5,574 nt of DNA from an uncultured Blastococcus sp. (GTDB lineage: Bacteria; Actinomycetota; Actinomycetes; Mycobacteriales; Antricoccaceae), in the NCBI GenBank assembly GCA_946221975.1, contig CAMIGT010000119.1:1-5574 (forward strand), in the 5' to 3' direction. The notes beneath the pieces are model-generated. The model did no database searches and was not told the origin of the DNA. It saw nothing but the letters and a program-made list of their open reading frames with translations. Shown one piece after another: positions 1-5,502 of the stretch. Within the stretch, counting starts at the first letter, position 1; each line of letters opens with the position of its first letter. Both the position numbers and the translations under genes were made by a program.

Positions 1-606
1 AAGCCAGCCGATCACGAACTCCAGCTCGCCGAGGAACTCCCCGACGCCGAACGCGCTGGTGATCAGCTCGCGCGCCTGGCGGGCCCGCACCAGCGCCTCG
101 CTGATCGGCGCGCGGAAGACCGCCGAGGCGCGCGAGGAGCCGTGCCGCTCCTCTTCGTCAAACAGCAGCGCCCACCAGAACGGCACCTGCCAGCTCGCCG
201 ACAGGATGTGCGTGTCGGCTGCGTCGCGGATCACCGACGGCTCGAGCTGCAGGCGCGCGGCGCGGCGGCGCGACTCGCGGTCGACGACGTACCCGTTGAG
301 CGGATAGGGCAGCTTCCACTCCGTGTCGACGATGGCCTGCAGCGCCCGCCCGCGCGAGTCCAGCGGGCACACCACCGTGTCACCGCGCCACGTCGCGGTG
401 AGCGCCCGCTCGGGCAGGTCGATCACGCCGAAGTTGATGCCTTCGCGGATCACCGCCTGCAGCATCGCGTCGTGCTCCTCGCGCAGCGGATCGGGGTGCG
501 CGGGCTGCTGGCGCCGCACATACGAGCTCCAAAATCGCGCCTTGCGCCCCTCCATCGCAAACAGCGGGACGAAGACGCGCAACGCGCAGGTGTATGACGG
601 ACTCAC
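1..606 (-). CDS. Conserved hypothetical protein, N-terminal 202 residues, runs off the left edge
   Basis: The minus strand stays open from a GTG at 606-604 to base 1 with no stop, giving 202 residues of a longer protein. I do not recognise the family and assign no function. The frame has coding character: G/C at third positions, balanced hydrophobic and charged segments, and no low-complexity Arg/Ala runs like those in the shadow frames. It begins MSPSYTCALRVFVPLFAMEG. Later parts are an Arg/Gln/His/Pro stretch (about 30-40), an acidic patch DEEER (150-154) after an aromatic VPFWW (141-145), and a helix-like C-terminal part of the visible segment. I see no signal peptide or clear membrane span. 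The GTG is chosen because a -10-like TACATT ends 6 nt before it, suggesting a leaderless start. An ATG at 555-553 is an alternative. The frame is also open further upstream, but that would enter the intergenic region shared with the DUF3073 gene. Confidence 0.72.
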   Translation of the reverse strand, partial: MSPSYTCALRVFVPLFAMEGRKARFWSSYVRRQQPAHPDPLREEHDAMLQAVIREGINFGVIDLPERALTATWRGDTVVCPLDSRGRALQAIVDTEWKLPYPLNGYVVDRESRRRAARLQLEPSVIRDAADTHILSASWQVPFWWALLFDEEERHGSSRASAVFRAPISEALVRARQARELITSAFGVGEFLGELEFVIGWL

Positions 607-618
607 ACCAGCAATGTA
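607..618 (-). promoter_or_regulatory. Candidate -10 element for a leaderless start of the left-edge gene
   Basis: On the minus strand TACATT (618-613) fits the actinobacterial TAnnnT -10 pattern. It is followed by 6 nt (GCTGGT) and then the GTG start at 606, so transcription would begin at or next to the start codon. There is no Shine-Dalgarno sequence at a usable distance, which fits a leaderless mRNA. No convincing -35 is visible. This is inference from motif and spacing only. Confidence 0.35.
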
Positions 619-768
619 ATGGCGTACGCCGACACATCCCGCGGATTTCGCGCACAGCGCACACCGCGTCGCGCGCCGAACCGAGCGCCGTACGTCGCGA
701 TGTTTCGCACTGACAACAATGTGGGCCAAAACCGGCCGGGCGCGGTGGGCCGCGATGAAAAAGGCAGG

Positions 769-774
769 TACTCT
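769..774 (+). promoter_or_regulatory. Weak -10 candidate for the DUF3073 gene
   Basis: TACTCT at 769-774 fits TAnnnT and sits about 75 bases before the ATG. A -35 at the usual spacing is poor (TGGGCC, 746-751). If it is used, the 5' leader would be roughly 65-70 nt and carry the strong Shine-Dalgarno GAGGGGG at 835-841. Confidence 0.25.
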
Positions 775-848
775 AGTGGGCACGATATGACTAATGGATC
801 CGGAGCGACCCCCGCGGCGCTCCGCACTTCGTATGAGGGGGTCGAGCC

Positions 849-1070
849 ATGGGGCGCGGCCGGGCTAAGGCAAAGCAGACCAAGGTTGCTCGCGAGCTGA
901 AGTACTTCTCGCCCGACACCGACCTGAGCGCGCTTCAGCGCGAACTCGGCGGCAGCGACGCTTCGCCTGCGACCGACCAGGACGAGTACGACGACGCGTA
1001 CGACGACCTGGCCAACAAATACTCCGACTACGACGACGAGCCGGACAGCCGTCGCCGTACGGCTGGCTGA
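849..1070 (+). CDS. DUF3073 family small protein
   Basis: A 73-residue protein starting MGRGRAKAKQTKVARELKYF, which is the hallmark N-terminus of the actinobacterial DUF3073 family. The basic first 18 or so residues are followed by a short conserved block (SPDTDLSALQRELG, about 21-34). A strongly acidic, Tyr-rich tail follows (DEYDDAYDDLANKYSDYDDE, about 45-64) and then a short Arg-rich end. This basic-head, acidic-tail layout and this length are normal for the family, whose biochemical role is not established to my knowledge. The start is firm: GAGGGGG (835-841) lies 7 nt before the ATG. The gene converges on the purM/VOC pair. From memory, other actinobacteria, including Mycobacterium, also have a DUF3073 gene tail-to-tail with purM, so this is probably ancestral synteny. 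Confidence 0.93.
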   Translation: MGRGRAKAKQTKVARELKYFSPDTDLSALQRELGGSDASPATDQDEYDDAYDDLANKYSDYDDEPDSRRRTAG

Positions 1071-1086
1071 CCTCTCCGGACCCGAA

Positions 1087-1166
1087 CACCGGGATCTCGG
1101 ATCTCGACAACCGGATCTCGACAACCGCTCGGTCGCTGGCGCTCCCTCGCTGCTCGATCACCGGGA
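1087..1166. repeat. Short intergenic repeat cluster with a tandem 14-bp unit
   Basis: Between the convergent DUF3073 and VOC genes, GGATCTCGACAACC occurs twice head-to-tail (1099-1112 and 1113-1126). A 7-base partial unit, GGATCTC (1092-1098), precedes it. The 64 bases at 1095-1158 are bounded by identical 8-mers CACCGGGA (1087-1094 and 1159-1166). The right part (CTCGGTCGCTGGCGCTCC, then TCGCTGCTCGATCACCGG) reads like the dispersed CTCGATCACC-type intergenic repeats common in high-GC actinobacteria; that family link is from memory. I find no strong hairpin, so a terminator role for the two converging transcripts is possible but unsupported. Confidence 0.6.
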
Positions 1167-1180
1167 CGTGGTTGCCTCCG

Positions 1181-1546
1181 TCAGCCGGGGTCTGTGGTGC
1201 CTTCGTAGAGGCCGATGGGGTTGCCGTCGGGGTCGGTGAAAGCGGCGAACCAGCTCGTCTCGCTGATCGGCGTCTTCTCCATCGCGACGGTGGCGCCGCC
1301 GGCCGTGGCCTTGGCGAGCACGTCGTCAATCGAGTCGACCTCGACGTAGGAGCGCGGGTGGGTGAAGTTGCCCTCGCGCGGCGCGAGCCCGCCACCGCTG
1401 ACCTTGTTGGGCGCCTGCCACATGGGATAGCCCTCGTAGCCGGGAATCTCGGCGATCTCCCAGCCGAACAGGTCGCCGTAGAACTTCGTCGCCTTCGCCG
1501 TGTCGCTGACCGGAATATCGATGTGGGTTATGTCGCCGTGCGCCAT
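1181..1546 (-). CDS. VOC superfamily (glyoxalase/bleomycin-resistance fold) protein
   Basis: A 121-residue protein, the length of a single two-repeat VOC domain. The first half begins with a beta strand, THIDIPV (7-13), then the helix DTAKATKFYGDLFGWE (15-30) and the G-rich GGGLAPRE segment (51-58). The second half has SYVEVDSIDDVLAKATAGGA (66-85) and ends with the family-typical TDPDGNPIGLYEG (104-116). H8 and E115 sit where many VOC enzymes carry metal ligands, but the substrate cannot be told from sequence. Candidates include a lyase, a dioxygenase-like enzyme or a small-molecule binding protein. The ATG at 1546 is chosen over the longer open frame because GAGGAGG (1559-1553) lies 6 nt upstream and the family similarity starts there. 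It lies 64 nt downstream of purM on the same strand, so co-transcription with purM is possible. It converges on the DUF3073 gene. Confidence 0.9.
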   Translation of the reverse strand: MAHGDITHIDIPVSDTAKATKFYGDLFGWEIAEIPGYEGYPMWQAPNKVSGGGLAPREGNFTHPRSYVEVDSIDDVLAKATAGGATVAMEKTPISETSWFAAFTDPDGNPIGLYEGTTDPG

Positions 1547-1610
1547 GGGGTGCCTCCTCGCGGCTTGGGTTGCGTCGATCTTCGCGCACCCCGACCCCGG
1601 GCGGTAGTGC

Positions 1611-2654
1611 CTAGCGTCGGTAGTCGCCGTCGACCGCGACCTCGCCGGAGTCGGTGATCGTGCCGCACACCCACGCGTCGAGCCCGTTGTTGCGCAAGGA
1701 GTCGAGCGCGGCCTGCGCGTCGGCTTCGGGGAGTACGACGAGCATCCCGACCCCGACGTTGAACGCACGCTCGAGCTCTCCGCGCTCGATCCCTCCCGCC
1801 TCGGCAAGCAAGGCGAAGATCGGTGGCAGCGCCCAGGTGCTGCGGTCGACGCTCGCGCCGAGCCCGGCCGGCAGCACGCGCGGCAGGTTGCCGGGGATGC
1901 CGCCGCCGGTGACGTGGCACATGGCGTGGACGTCGTACTCGCTGATCAGTGACAGCAGCGGCAGGGTGTAGATCCGGGTAGGTTCGAGCAGCTCCTCACC
2001 GAGCGTGCGGTCGAGGCCCTGCGGGATGGCGTTGAGGTCGAGGCCCGCGTCGGAGATCACTTTGCGCACCAGGCTGTAGCCATTGCTGTGTACGCCGGAC
2101 GACGCAAGCGCGATCACCGCGTCACCGCTGCGCACCCGGTCCGGTCCCAGCACGCGGTCGGCTTCGACGACGCCGGTCGCGCAGGCCGCGAGGTCGTAGT
2201 CGTCGGGCGCCATCAGGCCCGGGTGCTCGGCGGTCTCTCCGCCGACCAGCGCCGTACCGGCCATCCGGCAGCCGTCGGCAATGCCGCCGACGATGGCCGC
2301 GATCTTCTCGGCATCGACTTTGCCGCAGGCGATGTAGTCCTGCAGAAAGAGCGGTTCGGCGCCGCAGACGACGATGTCGTCGACGACCATCGCGACGAGG
2401 TCCTGCCCGATCGTGTCGTGCTTGTCGAGCGCCTGCGCGATCGCGATCTTGGTGCCGACGCCGTCGGTCGAGCTGGCCAGCAGCGGATCGGCGTACTTGC
2501 TCGTGTCAAGCCGGAACAGCCCGGCAAACCCGCCGAGACCGCCGACGACCTCGGGGCGGCTCGCGGTCGCGACCTTGCGCTTCATCAGCTCGACGGCGCG
2601 GTCGCCTTCCTCCAAGGACACTCCGGCGGCGGCGTACGTCGAGTTCTCGCTCAT
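1611..2654 (-). CDS. purM: Phosphoribosylformylglycinamidine cyclo-ligase (AIR synthase)
   Basis: PurM closes the imidazole ring in de novo purine synthesis: FGAM + ATP gives AIR + ADP + Pi, in the cytoplasm. The 347-residue length is normal for the family. Landmarks in order are the Gly-rich GGLGGFAGLF (38-47), the ATP/phosphate-loop-type motif TDGVGTK (63-69), VDDIVVCGAEPLF (91-103), GGETAEHPGL (138-147), the conserved SSGVHSNGYSLVRK (185-198), ELLEPTRIY (221-229), and HVTGGGIPGNLPRVLP (247-262) opening the C-terminal domain. All key blocks are intact. ATG 2654 (MSENSTYAAAGVSLEEGDRA) is preferred because actinobacterial PurM proteins normally start just before the TYAAAGV block. In-frame ATG 2663 and GTG 2684 would add 3 or 10 residues, and the Shine-Dalgarno signal is weak for all of them. 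purF, often directly upstream of purM in actinobacteria, is not here; a small Cys/His gene and a long inverted repeat occupy that place. Confidence 0.98.
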   Translation of the reverse strand: MSENSTYAAAGVSLEEGDRAVELMKRKVATASRPEVVGGLGGFAGLFRLDTSKYADPLLASSTDGVGTKIAIAQALDKHDTIGQDLVAMVVDDIVVCGAEPLFLQDYIACGKVDAEKIAAIVGGIADGCRMAGTALVGGETAEHPGLMAPDDYDLAACATGVVEADRVLGPDRVRSGDAVIALASSGVHSNGYSLVRKVISDAGLDLNAIPQGLDRTLGEELLEPTRIYTLPLLSLISEYDVHAMCHVTGGGIPGNLPRVLPAGLGASVDRSTWALPPIFALLAEAGGIERGELERAFNVGVGMLVVLPEADAQAALDSLRNNGLDAWVCGTITDSGEVAVDGDYRR

Positions 2655-2715
2655 GCATTCCATTGTGCCGCGCCGCCATTTCACCCCTGCGGCAGCCTTT
2701 GCTGGTTCGTGCGCG

Positions 2716-2784
2716 CCAAAATGGACGAGAGCGGCGGGGTCATGTCAAATACGTCCTTGAGGTGCCTGCTCTCGTCCATTTTGG
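2716..2784. repeat. Perfect 17-bp inverted repeat with a 35-nt loop
   Basis: The left arm CCAAAATGGACGAGAGC (2716-2732) and right arm GCTCTCGTCCATTTTGG (2768-2784) are exact reverse complements. Pairing can continue inside with GGC/GCC (2733-2735 with 2764-2766) around one bulged base. The arms carry A4/T4 tracts, unusual in this GC-rich DNA. The dyad starts 14 bp after the stop of the small Cys/His gene and ends about 60 bp before purM on the same strand. It could therefore be an attenuator-like or terminator-like structure, a structured purM leader, or a short non-autonomous repeat. The 35-nt loop is long for an intrinsic terminator. No flanking target duplication is evident. Confidence 0.85.
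2720..2748 (-). promoter_or_regulatory. Possible purM promoter inside the inverted repeat
   Basis: On the minus strand an exact TTGACA (2748-2743), in the loop of the dyad, is followed after 17 nt by TCCATT (2725-2720). TCCATT matches TATAAT at only three positions. A start near 2712 would give purM a leader of roughly 58 nt. If real, the dyad would overlap the promoter rather than end transcription. Weak, motif-only evidence. Confidence 0.2.
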
Positions 2785-2797
2785 TCGGGTCTCCGGC

Positions 2798-3001
2798 TCA
2801 GGACAGCCGGGATTGTCCAACCTCGCGGGTGTGCGCGACCGGTGGTTCGGCCGGGTGCCACTGGCGGTCGATCCGGCGTACGCCGCAGGCACATCGCACA
2901 TATACAACCCATCCCTCGCTGGTCAGGTGCCGGCTTTCGGTCGACCACGCGTGCTCGTGAACCTCGGTCAGCGTCTGGCAGGGCTGCTTGATGACGGGCA
3001 T
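2798..3001 (-). CDS. Small hypothetical protein with a Cys/His-rich core
   Basis: A 67-residue protein starting MPVIKQPCQTLTEVHEHAW. The core has His at HEHAW (15-19), then SRHLTSEGWVVYVRCACGVRR (24-44) with a CxC pair at about 37-39. The spacing suggests a small metal-binding or zinc-ribbon-like fold, but the ligand set (H15, H17, C37, C39) is inferred, not proven. I remember similar short actinobacterial proteins with a ...TSEG..Y.RC.CG.. core but know no function. ATG 3001 is preferred: GGAG lies just upstream although very close to the ATG (2 nt), and the in-frame TTG at 3037 would overlap the divergent CGNR gene. It is transcribed away from the CGNR regulator and toward purM, with the inverted repeat in between. 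Confidence 0.68.
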   Translation of the reverse strand: MPVIKQPCQTLTEVHEHAWSTESRHLTSEGWVVYVRCACGVRRIDRQWHPAEPPVAHTREVGQSRLS

Positions 3002-3026
3002 AGCTCCATCGTGCTGTAATGGTCTT
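3002..3026. promoter_or_regulatory. Compact divergent start region with an extended -10 for the CGNR gene
   Basis: Only 25 bp separate the ATG of the Cys/His gene (minus) from the ATG of the CGNR gene (plus). On the plus strand TGC-TGTAAT (3012-3020) resembles an extended -10 (TGnTATAAT), with 6 nt to the ATG at 3027. No Shine-Dalgarno precedes that ATG, so a leaderless CGNR transcript is the simplest reading. The minus promoter must then lie within or beyond the CGNR start, so the two promoters would overlap. I find no clear minus-strand hexamers. Confidence 0.4.
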
Positions 3027-3542
3027 ATGCATCTCAACCCTTACGGCGAGTACGCCGTGGTGATGGCCGCCTCACTGGCCAACGACTGGCCGGCCGACCG
3101 CGCTGGGATCGAGCAGCGGGTCCGCAAGCACGGGATGACGATGACCTTCGAGCCAACGCCCGGCGACTACGAGGGCACCCGCGCGGTCGTAGACGAGTGG
3201 CTTCGGGTGGTCGACGCGCCAGATCCCCGCGAGCGCGCCGACCTGCTCAACACGCAGCTCGCCTCGGTCGCGGCGTACCCCCGGCTGACCGACCACGACG
3301 GCGAGGGCTGGCACCTGCACTACCGCGACGACTACCGCGACCTGCCACGGGTGCTCGCGTCGGTGATCGGCGTAGGTACGGCGCTGCACCTCACCACGCG
3401 CGGGATGCATCGGTTGGGCCGATGCGCCGACGACTCGTGCGATCGCGTGGTAGCCGACGTGAGCCGCGGCGGCCGGCAGCGCTACTGCTCGGTGCGGTGC
3501 GCCAACCGGGCGGCTGTACGACGGCACCGGGCACGCGCCTAG
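3027..3542 (+). CDS. CGNR zinc-finger family protein (putative transcriptional regulator)
   Basis: A 171-residue protein with the two-part layout of the CGNR family. The N-terminal ABATE-like domain (about 1-125) contains LNPYGEYAVVMAASLANDWP near the start, VVDEWLRVVDAPDPRERADLLN (54-75) and a histidine-containing GWHLHYRDD (94-102). The C-terminal CGNR-type zinc finger (about 129-171) is LGRCADDSCDRVVADVSRG followed by RYCSVRCANRAAVRRHRAR. C133, C138, C154 and C158 are the likely zinc ligands. The signature CGNR reads CANR here (158-161), a mild variant. The basic tail fits DNA binding. Family members are thought to be stress-linked transcription factors; the target is unknown. ATG 3027 is chosen over ATG 2988 because MHLNPYGEYA is where family similarity begins and a -10 element lies 6 nt upstream. 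The last codons and the stop are part of a tandem duplication. Confidence 0.9.
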   Translation: MHLNPYGEYAVVMAASLANDWPADRAGIEQRVRKHGMTMTFEPTPGDYEGTRAVVDEWLRVVDAPDPRERADLLNTQLASVAAYPRLTDHDGEGWHLHYRDDYRDLPRVLASVIGVGTALHLTTRGMHRLGRCADDSCDRVVADVSRGGRQRYCSVRCANRAAVRRHRARA

Positions 3543-3660
3543 CAGCCCAGCCACCGCGCTGGCCGCGGACAGTCACAGACGGCACCGGGCACGCGCCTAG
3601 CAGCCCAGCCACCGCGCTGGCCGCGGAGAGCAACAGCAGACACCGAGCACGCGCTATCGA
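3521..3660 (+). repeat. 58-bp tandem duplication covering the CGNR gene's 3' end
   Basis: Copy 1 (3521-3578) and copy 2 (3579-3636) are identical at 55 of 58 positions by my alignment; the first 49 bases match exactly, and the differences are near the end. A shorter decayed third copy follows: GACACCGAGCACGCGC (about 3639-3654) aligns to GGCACCGGGCACGCGC. Copy 1 contains the last seven codons and TAG of the CGNR gene, so the gene's end has been duplicated downstream. The period is not a multiple of three. Each full copy can form a small hairpin, CCGCG-CTGGC-CGCGG (3554-3568 and 3612-3626), which might act as a weak terminator after the CGNR gene; there is no T-tract. Confidence 0.9.
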
Positions 3661-3685
3661 CTAAGTCTGCCGCTGGAAGTACCGT

Positions 3686-4582
3686 ATGAGCAGCGGAAAG
3701 GCGGCAGCCATGAAGGCGAAGCTGGTGGTTTTGGGTGCCATCGTCTTCACGGTCGCCGTCGCGGTCGCTGCACTCTTCGCGACCGGCATCCTCCCGCCGT
3801 CCGACACATCTGCCGCCGAAACAACCGCGCCCAGTACGACGACCCCGAGCGACACGCCGCAGTCGACTCCCGCTCCGCCCCCACCCTTGAGCCGCGCGTT
3901 GATCGCCACCAGCGCGTCGGGAAACGTGGTGATCGCCCACACCAGCGACTGGGGATCGGGGATCGCACCGAGCGTGCGGACCGTGTCGGCCGACGGCGAG
4001 ACGATTGCGATGCCCGATCCGCCTGCCGAGATCGTGCGCCTTGAGGTCGCCGAGTTGGGTTCCTACATGGTCATCGGCGCCAACGCCGAGTGCCAGGTCG
4101 ACACCTACTCCAGCGACGACGGCGCGACATGGACCCCGTCAGGCAGTCCACCGGCGAACTGGTGGTACCTGCCGCCGGGCGGGCTCAGCACGTCGCTGGA
4201 GACCGGTGCGGGGCAAGTTGGCGTTGGCTGCAAGGTTGTGAGCATATCGGTGGTGCAGGTCTAGAAGGCGTACGCCGCATGCGAGGACGGCACGATCCGA
4301 GCGACTACCGATCGCGGTCTGAGCTGGACGAGCCTCGGTGCTGTGCAATGGCTGGTCGCCATCGCGTTCGTTGATGCACCGAACGGCTACGCGCTCGCCG
4401 CGACGGCGGATTGCCCGTCGGCGGTGCTCGCCACCGAGGACGGCGGCGCGACGTGGACGCAGATCTCCTGCATCGACGGCTTGAAACCTCAAGCGCTCGA
4501 TGCCGACGGCTCCGATGTCGTGGCGCTGGTCAGCGACAAACTGTGGCGCAGCGCCGATGGTGGCGTCAGCTGGAGCGCGTGA
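3686..4582 (+). pseudogene. Membrane-anchored Asp-box (BNR-like) protein interrupted by an in-frame TAG
   Basis: One frame runs 299 codons but has a TAG at 4262-4264 (codon 193). The part before the stop encodes 192 residues: a short basic N-terminus, a hydrophobic anchor or uncleaved signal (about LVVLGAIVFTVAVAVAALF, 13-31), and a Thr/Ser/Pro-rich linker (about 39-69). A beta-rich region with one Asp-box, SSDDGATWT (142-150), follows. Beyond the TAG the same frame continues without other stops and carries three more Asp-boxes: TTDRGLSWT (207-215), ATEDGGATWT (249-258) and RSADGGVSWS (288-297). The intact protein would be an extracytoplasmic, membrane-tethered beta-propeller-like protein of unknown ligand; sialidase activity is not implied. 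A CAG-to-TAG change would explain the stop, and a sequencing error or readthrough is possible. ATG 3686 has GGAAG (3675-3679) 6 nt upstream; ATG 3710 is an alternative. Its end overlaps the opposing MDR gene by 17 bp. Confidence 0.85.
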
Positions 4583-5483
4583 CCACGACGTTGCCGCGCG
4601 CATGACCGGATTCGACATCCGCGACCGCCTGTGCGGCCTGCTCGAAGGGGTAGCTGGCGCCGATCACGATGTCTAGCTGCGGGGTGGTCGCGAGCCGAGC
4701 ACACGCCTCGAAGACCTCAGTAGTACGACGGCGCTCGACCCCGCCGCCGCCGTACTCGGCCGCGACGTCGCCGCTCGCAATGCTGAGCACCGGGCCGCCC
4801 GGCCGCAGCAGGGTCACCGCCTCGCGCAGGACGTCGAAACCGACGGTGTCGAAGACGGCATCGACCGGGCCGCCGGCCGCTGCACGGGCGCGCTCGACCC
4901 ACCCGGCGCCGGAGGCAACCGGCACGGCGCCGTACGCCGCGACGTCGTCGGACTTGGCTGCGGACGCGGCGCCGATGACGCGGATGCCGCGAGCGGCAGC
5001 GATCTGGACCGCGCTGGAGCCGACCCCGCCTCCGGCACCGACGACCAGCAGCGTGCTGCCGCGGTCGAGGCCGAGTTGGTCGATCGCGTCGTACGCCGTG
5101 CCCACCGAGACGGGGATGGACGCCGCCTGTTCCCACGTCAACGCGGCCGGCTTGCGCGCGGTCGACGCCGCGTTGAGCAACACCCGCTCGGCGACGGTCC
5201 CGGTGCCGGCCGCGGCCGACCCGAAGACCTCGTCGCCGGCCGCCCAGGTCGTGATGCCGGGACCGACGGCGGTGATCACTCCGGCGGCCTCGCGACCGAC
5301 GGCCATCGGGAACTCGACCGGAAACGCCGGGTTGGCCCCGTTGCGGACCTTGATGTTGGCCGGGTTGATCCCGGACGCCCGCAGCTCGATGAGCACCTGA
5401 CCGTCACCCGGCGACGGGTCGGGTACGTCGAGCTCGCTGAGCACCTCGGGTCCGCCGTACTCGCGAAAACCCAGAATCCGCAT
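4566..5483 (-). CDS. NADP-dependent MDR-family oxidoreductase (quinone-reductase type)
   Basis: A 305-residue member of the medium-chain dehydrogenase/reductase superfamily. The GroES-like N-terminal domain starts MRILGFREYGGPEVLSELDV and continues with EVLIELRASGIN-type sequence (here VLIELRASGINPANIKVRNG, 30-49) and AVGREAAGVITAVG (61-74). The Rossmann domain has the nucleotide-binding loop VVGAGGGVGSSAVQIAAARG (147-166), of the AxxGxxG type used by quinone oxidoreductases, and VDAVFDTVG (207-215). The end, SYPFEQAAQAVADVESGHARGNVVV (277-301), is the usual helix-strand close. The catalytic-zinc Cys/His set and the four-Cys structural zinc lobe are absent, which points to a zinc-independent NAD(P)H quinone or enone reductase; the substrate is unknown. 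The common ...INPAD.K motif reads PANIK. The start is firm: GAGGAGGG (5495-5488) lies 4 nt upstream. A long dyad sits about 20 bp before the start. Confidence 0.94.
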   Translation of the reverse strand: MRILGFREYGGPEVLSELDVPDPSPGDGQVLIELRASGINPANIKVRNGANPAFPVEFPMAVGREAAGVITAVGPGITTWAAGDEVFGSAAAGTGTVAERVLLNAASTARKPAALTWEQAASIPVSVGTAYDAIDQLGLDRGSTLLVVGAGGGVGSSAVQIAAARGIRVIGAASAAKSDDVAAYGAVPVASGAGWVERARAAAGGPVDAVFDTVGFDVLREAVTLLRPGGPVLSIASGDVAAEYGGGGVERRRTTEVFEACARLATTPQLDIVIGASYPFEQAAQAVADVESGHARGNVVVTRSS

Positions 5484-5502
5484 GAGCCCTCCTCGGAGCT
5501 GC

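Larger units (their letters stand above)
607..848. other. Divergent intergenic region
   Basis: This 242-bp stretch separates the left-edge gene (minus) from the DUF3073 gene (plus). It holds the TACATT -10 candidate for the minus gene, a TACTCT -10 candidate for the plus gene, and a GC-rich stretch at about 721-752 in which GTGGGCC occurs twice (721-727 and 745-751) around a CCGGCCGG palindrome (732-739). Frames open across it have skewed composition and no good start context, so I see no gene here. Confidence 0.5.

Noticed and set aside
603..1124. Minus-strand open frame across the divergent intergenic region and the DUF3073 gene
   Set aside because: It is antisense to DUF3073, covers the promoter region, has Arg/Ser/Val-skewed low-complexity sequence and no start context.
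1547..1807. Upstream extension of the VOC frame into purM
   Set aside because: The extra residues are Ser/Arg/Thr-rich with no family similarity, overlap the 3' end of purM, and a strong Shine-Dalgarno precedes the ATG at 1546.
2716..2784. Classic miniature transposon with target-site duplication
   Set aside because: The dyad has perfect terminal repeats, but the bases flanking it on the two sides do not match, so insertion cannot be claimed from the sequence alone.
2088..2960. Long plus-strand open frame opposite purM (290 codons)
   Set aside because: It lies antisense to an unmistakable purM and has Arg/Val/Asp-skewed composition typical of the complementary frame in GC-rich DNA. It also runs through the inverted repeat and the small Cys/His gene.
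3521..3660. CRISPR-like array or attachment site
   Set aside because: The copies are directly adjacent with no unique spacers, and there is no tRNA or integrase nearby. It is a simple tandem duplication.
4343..4582. Separate small gene starting at GTG 4343
   Set aside because: It is in the same frame as the upstream Asp-box gene, lacks a ribosome binding site, and continues the same repeat pattern, so it is better read as the 3' part of the interrupted gene.
4669..5400. Plus-strand 243-codon open frame opposite the MDR gene
   Set aside because: Ser/Thr/Ala/Pro-skewed antisense shadow of a well-supported oxidoreductase gene.
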